A DNA stretch of 64,000 nt from Marsupella aquatica (taxonomy: Eukaryota > Marchantiophyta). A model generated the notes under the pieces. That model did not search any database. It was not told the DNA's origin and saw only the letters and a program-made list of their open reading frames with translations. The position numbers and the translations under genes are program-made. The stretch spans positions 27,094,001 through 27,158,000 of the forward strand of contig OZ316893.1 of NCBI GenBank assembly GCA_973895155.1, read 5' to 3'. Shown one piece after another: positions 55,901-64,000 of the stretch; the first letter of the stretch is position 1, and each line of letters begins with the position of its first letter.

Positions 55901-58900
55901 GATTGACCAGTACGCAAACATTGATCATTTGCTTCAATAAGTCTAACAAAACCATTTATCTTGGAAACAGAGTAGTAGGGGAACCGAAAAGCGAATGCAC
56001 TCCATAAAACAGGATGAAAGCCCCAGTTCAAGTCATTTGGCACGACCCATTTTTAAGTTCGAATTTTCATTCTTTGAACGTTGAGGGACCCAGGTACTGA
56101 ATTATCAATGGTGCGAAACAGCATGTCAATCGGTGCTGGCACTATAAGAACCCTTGAACAAAAATATCACACCAAACCGTCGACTCTCTCATAAATAAAG
56201 CGTTTGCTAACTTCCAAAAATTGAGAAGGCAAAGTCATTTACCCTCTTGGACCAGCATCCCCTTCTCCTCGAACACGAAGTGTACTCCCACTGTTAACAC
56301 CTGCTGGAATCTTCACCTTCATACTCTTTTTCAGGCGAATCCGCCCTTCACCCCCACACTTCCGACAGAAATCAGAGATGACTTCACCCTCACCCCCGCA
56401 AGTACTGCAAGTTGACACCTGATCACACCCAATGTGTCAGCTGATTGCTGGGTCCAATAAAAGGAACAGACTCGGACACAATACTTTCTGCTGTGACCAT
56501 GATAACCATTCAATATCTCCACCACCACAAGTCATATGAGCGCTGAAGAGTGCTTTTGAGGTCACATATAATAAAATATCTGAGGTACGCATACCAAGCT
56601 GACGACATGGGTTAAGACATCACCTTGGTCAAACGCCATCTAAGTCAATCAGCGCTCATAATCTGACAATTTACCTTGTTGGAGATCGACATATACTTGA
56701 AGGCGTACCTGAGAAAAGGTACCAAAGGGAGTCTCTTGTGTCCGCATGACTTGGCCCATGCCGCCACATGTCGGACAGGACTTGCGCCGTGTGCCAGCCT
56801 TCGCTCCAGTACCATCACAAGACCCGCACGTTTCCAGATGTATGGCTTCAAATTCTTTTTCGGTACCAAATATGGCGTCAGTGAACTCCAGAGTCATGTC
56901 ATAACTGTTTGACACATTCCATTTGAGTCAGACAATTAGGGGTCGACTGTACAACTCAGAAGTGAGACTTTCACGTAAATCACTTCGACTTAATTGTGGA
57001 CAGAGGAAAGAGAGATGACATACCGGATGTCATCCCCTTGTACAGATGCAGACCGACGTCTGGTTCCAAAGCCAGAGCCGCCCATACCACCCATTCCGCC
57101 CATCCCGCCCATTCCCCCCACGCCTCCCATTCCTCCCCCAAAGAATGACTCGAACAAATCAAAAGGATTTGTCTGTACGAAATTGCCAAAACAGATTGCA
57201 GATGTTAGACACGCTTCAGTTGGTCTAGATCCCCGGGTCAACTTAGAACAAGGAAAATGTGTCTACTTCACCAGTTGAATGCCTTACCAAAACCTATCTA
57301 GTGATATGGTGCAACCCATACGTCTTTCATTAATTGCAGGACTTCTCCTAGAGAGGGCGTCCCATATTGTAGCTAGTCTACAGCAAAACGTTGTCAGCTT
57401 TTCATTTTGAAAAAAAGTAAAAACCACGAGTAAATTGTAAAGATTACTTGTCGACCAGATAAGATGCAATGACCGTTCACTCCACAATACCACCTCAAAG
57501 ACTATACTTGCTATAATGCATACTTGGAACATCAGGAAAATGACAGGATCCCACGTCATCAAAGCTAGACACCTCAGGCATTAATGCACTTACAGCATAG
57601 GCTCCAGCACCAGCACCTCCAGGTCCACCCTTCACACCAGCCTCTCCAAATTGATCGTACAATGGCCTTTTCTCATCATCTGAAAGAATCTGCAACAGAG
57701 ATCGTTACAGTGCGACCGAAACAAAAGAGTAAGGAGCTCTTCATAACCGAAGATAAGAGTTTCAGAGTTGAGTTCAGATGTCCTCCACACTGACCCCCTA
57801 ACAGCTCATACGATAATGGCATTTTACCCCAAAAAAGGAAAGGAAACAGGATCGAATTCCATAAAGGTGACTAGCAGGCAGCCACTATGACCTAGTGTGC
57901 ACAATTTCTAGCCATCAGAACCTGGACGAGGATACCTAGAAACTCAGTCTGCTCATTATATGAAAAATCTTCAAATGGGAATGAAAATCATCGAGTCACC
58001 TGTCAGAAAGTGCATGCCACTGAAGAGGACTAGGCCTACTTTTGTGTGTTGTGACAAAGAGCAGAGGACTACAACTTTGGGGGATTACAGATCAACTGCA
58101 GACTGCTGAAATTTGCTAAACGGGTCATGGAGAACATTTTCACATTGATCGACATGTCCGAATATCAACGTAAACTTGGGTTACTGAGCTATGTTTTATC
58201 ATTTTTCTCACCTCATAAGCGTTGCTGATCTCCTTAAATTTGTCCTCTGCTCCAGGTTGCTTGTTTACGTCTGGGTGATACTGATACCGAAAACAAACAA
58301 CACGTCAGGATATGCAAGATTTCACATGCATAGCCCTGTCGAATGGAAACAACGCCCAAAACGCAGAAAGGACGCCTCAGAGCAATCACAAAACCAGCAG
58401 CGTATGCTATTGGTTATCATTGGAGTTTTACAATATGTCGAACACGTCCATAAGAGTTTAGAACCATGGTCTAAGCATTTGCAGAATCCAGAAAAAGTTA
58501 GAGACCTCTGAAAATTAACTTCGAGGACAGTTTGGAAAACAAAATTGCCAAAACGGGGTTCTAGATCAAATTTTCCGAGGATTCAGTGGCTCAGGCTTAG
58601 GAATCGACTCGACTGGTACACTAAGTGACATGAAAGTTTGATTAAAGTTAGCTATCCACCGTCACAGTGCGGTAGCCAGGAAGTAGTCAACGCCAGACAG
58701 GAAAATAAGAACGAAGTCCAATCGAGTATGTTAGAATTGCTTTTGCTTGACGGAAATTGTGTGACATGTTTTGCCAGACAAAGATCACCTGCGTTCAGCT
58801 GACATTTGTAGATAATGCCATGACTGTTGGGAAAACAGGGTTTGTACTAAACCTCCATCAATAAGTGAGTTCAGTTCGGGGAAGTGAAGATTATAACGCT

Positions 58901-60066
58901 ACCTCCTCAAGTATTCGACACTAAAAGTAGTGCCAGCGTGCTTGAGACTAAATTTGTTGCCATACATTTTAATCCTTAAAATCCCGCACGAAGGGATATA
59001 AGATACCAGTTCTCGGGGATTCGAAGATCCCTGTGAAGGATACTAAGATACTAATTGTCTCAATACCATAAAACACTAGCTTTCGCAATTCCTGGAACAA
59101 GGAACACCGAATACAGAAAGTGTTCAGGACACAGAATCCACATATGAAATTCCTCATTCATGCCGTCCCATCAGATTTGCCAAAAAAACCTACATATCAT
59201 ACTCAGTTTGTCAATTTTTAGCCTTCTTTATTTAGATTTAAACGTTTTCCTTGCATTCTTCAAGCTGCCCAAACTGACAAGTAAAATTGCAGGACAAGCG
59301 TCGAGAATTCAATACCCAGAGGGTACACACCGAGATGGTTGAAGATTCAGAAATATACCTGACGGGCGAGCTTGCGGTAAGCAGTCTTAATCTCCTGTTT
59401 CGTTGCAGACTTAGAAACCCCAAGAGTACTATAAAAATCGGCAGCCATTGCAACACTTAACTTCCCTCTCCTCGAGCTGCTCCTGCTGTAACTATTCAGA
59501 CCTTGTGACTGTGACCTCCTTAGAGACCCCCAGGATGATCCAAAACCAGCGAAAAAGGAGCCTTCTGTCTCAGAACTCATCAGCTTCTTGCTAAAACATT
59601 CTTGAAAACCTCTGTCGTTGTGGCTCATTCCCACACAAAACAAAGAGGCGGATGCAGAAACAACAGGCCTTTCAATTCCCCCAAAACCAAAATTACCCAT
59701 TCCCGAAATACCATGTCTTCTGACGCTTCTCTCTGCAAAATGAACCGCCAGTGCCCCTCCTACGCCTTCTACCACCATCATCCTAGATTTTTCAAATTCA
59801 CTGTTATTACTTCTACTATTCCGCCTTCCCCTACTTTGTAAGCAACACGAAGACTGAGTGCAAGCAATCGACACATTCCCTGCATTCCCCCAGACCGCCA
59901 CGACAGATGGGCTGCTACCGCAGCAGCTCAAATGGACATTGCTGATGCCGTGCACAGAGGGTGATGCTCGCCCCGATGTAGAACAGCACGCAGCACCACC
60001 ACCACCACTTACTCGGTTGCTATGAAGGGCGCACATAATGTGTGCGGCAGGGGCCCCCATTGCCAT
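52961..60066 (-). CDS. Chloroplast-type DnaJ (type A Hsp40) with hydrophobic C-terminal tail
   Basis: Eleven minus-strand exons join in frame: 59359-60066, 58212-58280, 57594-57689, 57024-57172, 56709-56904, 56243-56418, 55683-55812, 55171-55331, 54606-54715, 53833-53947 and 52961-53222; 2172 nt, 723 aa. The first 208 residues are Ser/Arg/Gly-rich with few acids early, consistent with a plastid transit peptide plus linker. The J domain is 210-272 with HPD at 238-240. A Gly/Met-rich linker follows (GMGG repeats, about 303-320). Zinc-finger motifs CxxCxGxG start at 367, about 384, 410 and 424, followed by the substrate-binding beta domains ([52 protein letters not shown]). J proteins of this type stimulate Hsp70 ATPase and present unfolded clients. 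The tail after 599 ([20 protein letters not shown]; second hydrophobic stretch about 686-704) suggests membrane attachment. It most resembles Arabidopsis DJA7-like proteins from memory. If the donor at 54605 is not used, the protein ends at 54523 with a basic tail. Confidence 0.93.
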
Positions 60067-60542
60067 CGGGTATGGGATCCCCCCTTCCCCTTCCGCCTTC
60101 CCCCCAACCCCGAATCTGCTCTCGCAGACTCCTCGTCTCCTGCACCTACCTGTCTAACCTCCCATACGGTCTTGTGCCCACCTCGTCGAGCATTACGCGC
60201 TAGTCCTCCTTCAATTCAATCTCCGACTGCACGAAATCGTTTCGGAAATGTTGACAATAATTCTCATAATGCTCACGAGAAGATGCCGGTGAAAACCTTC
60301 CGTGAACCAAATCCCGTCCTCAATCCAGAATGAAAGAGCGAGTGAATACCAAGAGCCAGGCAGAGCGGCCAGCAGTTCGAGACTCTACTGCTTCCTTTGG
60401 GATAGCGTGGGAGGGAAAGCATGAGCTGGAGCTACAGATGAATACGTTCCTGAGAAGTCAGGAACGACCTCCGCCATAGCTGCCTGCTGGTGCTTCCCTG
60501 GCCTTCCTACTGAGCCATGCCCATGAGAGAATTGCCCTCCTC
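60067..60542 (-). promoter_or_regulatory. DnaJ gene 5' UTR and promoter region
   Basis: A pyrimidine-rich (plus strand) leader lies next to the ATG, followed by mixed sequence up to the tandem duplication at 60543. The start context CCCGATGGCA is good. No clear TATA box; a 103-codon plus-strand ORF (60022-60333) overlaps the leader and looks like a shadow. Confidence 0.4.
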
Positions 60543-61266
60543 GTCAGGAACGGGAGCTAAAACCCTACAGTAGAAACAATAAACTTGAAATTTAGAGGTG
60601 CTCTAAAGAAAACCATAGTAGTCGTCTCACCTAGTGATCCTCAATTAGTTTCAAGCTGCTGAGAAGAGAAGAGAAGTGAAGTGAAGAGCAGCCAGGTTTA
60701 ACTAGAGTTGTCCATCACCACGTCCTTAGTTTTGGGCATAATTATGCTTTTCTTTCGGTGCACTCTCTCCACCCACTCCTCTCTCTATTTACTTTTTGTA
60801 GGAGCTCCTCATTGCCCTTGCACACCCAAGATTCTTTCCCCAAAACACATGTGGTACACCCCTTGCTTGCTTTTTATGTTACCTATACCAGTGTAACAGC
60901 CTCCTCGCCTTCCGCCCCCCCCCCCCCCCCCCCCTTGTCAGGAACGGGAGCTAAAACCCTATGGTGGAAACAATAAATTTGAAATTTAGAGGTACCTGAA
61001 GAAAAATATAGTAGTCATCTCAACTAGTGATCCTCAATTAGTTCAAGCTGCTGAGAAGAGAAGAGAAGAGAAGAGAAGAGAAGAGAAGAGAAGAGAAGCC
61101 AGGTTTAACTAAAGTTGTCCATCACCACTTCCTTACTTTTGGGCATAATTATGTTTTTCTTTTGGCGCACTCTGTCCGCCCACTCCTATCCTTAATCTAC
61201 TTTTTGTAGGAGCTCCTCATTGCCCTTGCATAGCACATCCAAGATTCTTTTCCCAAACACACATGA
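60543..61266 (+). repeat. Tandem duplication of about 0.33 kb with homopolymer and AGAAG tracts
   Basis: 60543-60852 and 60937-61266 are near copies (GTCAGGAACGGGAGCTAAAA ... GATTCTTTCCC/TTTCCCA...ACACATG). The link between them ends in 20 C residues (60915-60934). An AGAAG microsatellite is short in copy 1 (60661-60690) and expanded to about nine units in copy 2 (61053-61098). High identity suggests a recent event. Confidence 0.85.
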
Positions 61267-64000
61267 AATAGATAAACTCATGATCTACTTAATACCTGAC
61301 AAAACAATGTGAGGCTCTTTGAAAAGCTTGAAAACTTCAAAACTCATGATCTCTTCAATGCTTGACAAAATCTGTCAATGTAGACTCATTGGAAAGCTAG
61401 ACCAGCTAATACTGATGAAAAATCAGTGGATGAGTTATGGCTAGAGGTGAGATACCTCTCAACCCCTGAGCTGTAGTTCACCCCTAAATGCGTTGAGACT
61501 CAACAATTGTTCAATTGTTCCCCTGTAGAAAACTGTAAACTATTACGATTTTATAATCACATAGCTTAAACAAAATTTATTTTTTGTATAATTTTTCCAG
61601 CCCTATATGATTTTTCAAGACACTGGTAAGGTATGATTCACCAGTAAAATAGATATTTCATAAAAAAAAGTTAATTTTTTGGAAAACACTTATTTTTTCA
61701 AAATTTCACTCAAAAACTTGTAATTTTTCTTGTAGTCACCTATTTCATTGGATAAAAGAACCTAATGATTTAGACTCTTTGCATAGTTTGAGATCTTTAG
61801 AACAAAGTAATAGAAAAAGAGGAATATACAAAAATTCATGATGTCCTTAATACTTGACAATTTGCCAATGTAAGTCTCAATGAAAAGTTATTTCTTAGAC
61901 GTGTCCAAGTCTCTAAACACAAAAGGTTTCATTTTGAGATGAGTGCAAAAACTAATGTGAAATAGTTCTTGTTGAGGACAAAGCTAGCTCCTTGTGGAGC
62001 AATTGGATGAAGTACAAGCAAGGCCCACTGCCAAGGCCAAAGGATGTCCACTTTTGCCATCTTTGTTGTGAAAATACTCATACATGGCTCCAACATGTGC
62101 AACACATACCACAAGAATTATAGACACTCATGGGTGGTCAGGTTCTTGCATACTTTTAGGATACAGCCTTTATTGTTATCATAATTTGAGTCAAAGCAGG
62201 AAGACTGGTAGTTTGGCTGAAGGAGAGAGTCAGGCCCTAGAGGCTGGTGCACTCCGATGCCTTGTCTAAGTTGCAGATAATCTCCACCATGTTCATGACT
62301 TTATAGCAGCACCTATATACACCACTTAATTTCAGGAATGAGGGGCTCTTGGCCTGGGGAAGACAAAGAGCCTCCTAAGGGTGAGACACATGAGTCGGAA
62401 CTCAGAATTTCTCCTAATTGCGGAGTGAATTGGATATTTAATTGCTTTGGGAGTCCAAAGTTCAGGAAGATTCCTAGGTCTCCAAAATGTCAAATCTTTG
62501 GGCATGATTATCTATTGCCTGACTCGATTAGACTAAATGAGAAGACTGTCGGGATCCAAAGGACATTGACACTATCTACTGAGAATGCACAAAGGAAATT
62601 GCAGCAAGAATCTTTTGCCTCTTAAAGCGCCACTGTAAAACCTGGTTACACCAGGTTTCACCATTTTTAGTATACTTTTCTTGAAATTGTGGAGCAAAGT
62701 CTCATGCTAGAGGAGAGAAATGTGAAAAAGTGAAGAGTCTTGGACACTTCTCCTTTTATATGGACAGTGGTGGTTTAAGGAAGATGGAGGAAGATCTTAA
62801 CCAAGAGCTTCACTGGGACAAGACGTTCTATACAATTTATTTTGGTGTGTGACTGTCACAAACGGCCCCATGGTATGTTCAATGGCAGTAAAGCGTTGCA
62901 GCAAAATCTACTAGACCCGTGCTAGGCAAGATAATGTATGCTAAAGAGAACCCAATGTTCAGTTTGAGTCAAGTAATGATTTGAGGTAAAAGGAAAAACA
63001 AAAAGTAAAACAAAAACTGTTCGCAAATAAATTTTTTATTAGCAATGCAAATAGATTATTGTAAGTGAGGGAGCTAACAATGACAATTATCCTTTCAACA
63101 AATACAAATTGTACATTTAAGGTTGCAAAAATTGCAAATGATGTTGCTTCATGTGAGTTAAAAATCTACTAATAATGTGAGCAAGTTTTTGCTTTTTTCT
63201 CATTTAGTTAAATACCTGGATCAATTTATTGAAAGTTCTTCTTGATTGATTTTGTATTCATATTGGGAGGCTGATTGGGATTAATGGAAGCACATGAAAT
63301 GGACCATTTCTCTTCATTCAATGAGAGTGTATTGCTTCCACTTTTATTAAATGAAGATTGACTGATACTTTTCTTTAAATTAAAACATTGCTATCCCTCT
63401 TCTATAAATTTTCAAATCACCAAAAAGTAAACTATTAAATAATCCATTAGACTTATAATCAACATAAGCCATCAAAACATGGCTCGACGTGTCAAGAAAA
63501 TATGCACCTTTACTAATTTGTGCATCATATGAAAAAGCCAACATATCGATCTGATGAGTTACTTATGTCATAGCAAAATTATGGTAGAAATATCACTGGC
63601 AACCTTGCTAACAATATTTAATATATCATGAATAAGAACCTGCATAAAAATGCATATGTTTAGGCTATTAATCAAAGCATTCAATGTTGATCACAAATTT
63701 TTCCAAGGATGAAGGACCTAATTTTTTGTGATCCTACAACATTGAGTAATAATAAAACTACTTTTTAAAGGAATTATCATTTTAGTATCATTTTAGCAAC
63801 TATGCTAGCAATATTATTATTCCAAATCAACAAAACAACTTCCTGCCATTATTGAGTAATTTTGTTAGCCATACTCCTACAAATATTGATCAATAGCCAA
63901 AATCAACATAAATTATAAACTAGCATTGAGTCATAACTCCTTTTCAGAGGCATCATCACTCTATAGTGTCAGCAACCTAGGTAATTATGTTCATATTCAA
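61267..64000. other. AT-rich intergenic, nothing recognised
   Basis: Diverged copies of a phrase (AACTCATGATCT.CTTAAT.C, CTTGACAAAA, AATGT.GACTC) occur near 61275, 61340 and 61838. One 95-codon ORF (62338-62625 +) is polar and coding-like but has no recognisable domain. From 62,900 on, the sequence is strongly AT-rich, with no gene or element end seen. Confidence 0.4.

Noticed and set aside
1-64000. tRNA, rRNA or other structured RNA genes
   Set aside because: I looked for B-box-like GGTTCGA words and rRNA motifs and found none with a supporting fold; a covariance-model scan would be needed to exclude small RNAs.
1-64000. Autonomous transposon coding (reverse transcriptase, integrase, transposase)
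   Set aside because: No translated frame shows the hallmark motifs; only LTR ends and non-coding repeats were found.

Overview
The window reads as nuclear DNA of a land plant. The best-supported genes are split by GT-AG introns, their products are plant types (a four-ACT-domain ACR protein, a chloroplast-type DnaJ with a transit-like N-terminus, a START protein), and there are plant-type interstitial telomere units (TTTAGGG) and Copia-like LTR ends with a polypurine tract. Low gene density, many diverged tandem repeats and 5'-UTR introns would suit a seed-free plant (bryophyte, lycophyte or fern), but I cannot name the species. All exon models come from reading splice signals and reading frame by eye; no transcript or database evidence was available.

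Layout. 1-17.4 kb has no gene I can support: it holds diverged direct and tandem repeats, two GC-rich islands (3.26-3.57 and 7.43-8.66 kb), a cluster of TTAGTGT inverted repeats (8.68-9.05 kb), a degenerate minisatellite (9.64-10.23 kb), one copy of a dispersed repeat (13.7-14.4 kb) and a probable Copia 3' LTR (15.3 kb). At 18.1-22 kb lies an ACR-type ACT-repeat gene (+, six coding exons, 475 aa, probable 5'-UTR intron), with a weak candidate for a divergent gene start on the minus strand. 22-31.7 kb is again gene-poor: a second LTR end (25.5 kb), the second, inverted copy of the dispersed repeat (26.1-26.7 kb), a four-unit array of about 335 bp (27.15-28.48 kb) and a third GC-rich island (29.06-29.7 kb).

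31.8-46.4 kb is a large direct duplication. Copy 1 is 31.77-35.73 kb; copy 2 is 37.28-46.38 kb and is swollen by insertions of about 0.92, 3.9 and 0.3 kb. Between the copies is a clean 199-codon minus-strand ORF whose architecture resembles a family I know from fungi, the most unusual coding signal here and a candidate horizontal transfer. At 46.7-48.0 kb is a compact four-exon START lipid-transfer-type protein (-, 221 aa), with a six-unit 47-bp minisatellite upstream. At 52.96-60.07 kb is an eleven-exon type-A DnaJ (-, 723 aa) with a long N-terminal extension, J domain (HPD), Gly/Met-rich linker, four CxxCxGxG motifs and an unusual hydrophobic C-terminal tail. 60.5-64 kb holds a roughly 0.33-kb tandem duplication, homopolymer and AGAAG tracts, then AT-rich sequence without a recognisable gene.

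The three good genes are not an obvious pathway: a probable amino-acid-sensing regulator, a probable lipid carrier and a plastid co-chaperone. The interest lies in the duplication, its insertions and the fungal-like ORF inside it.
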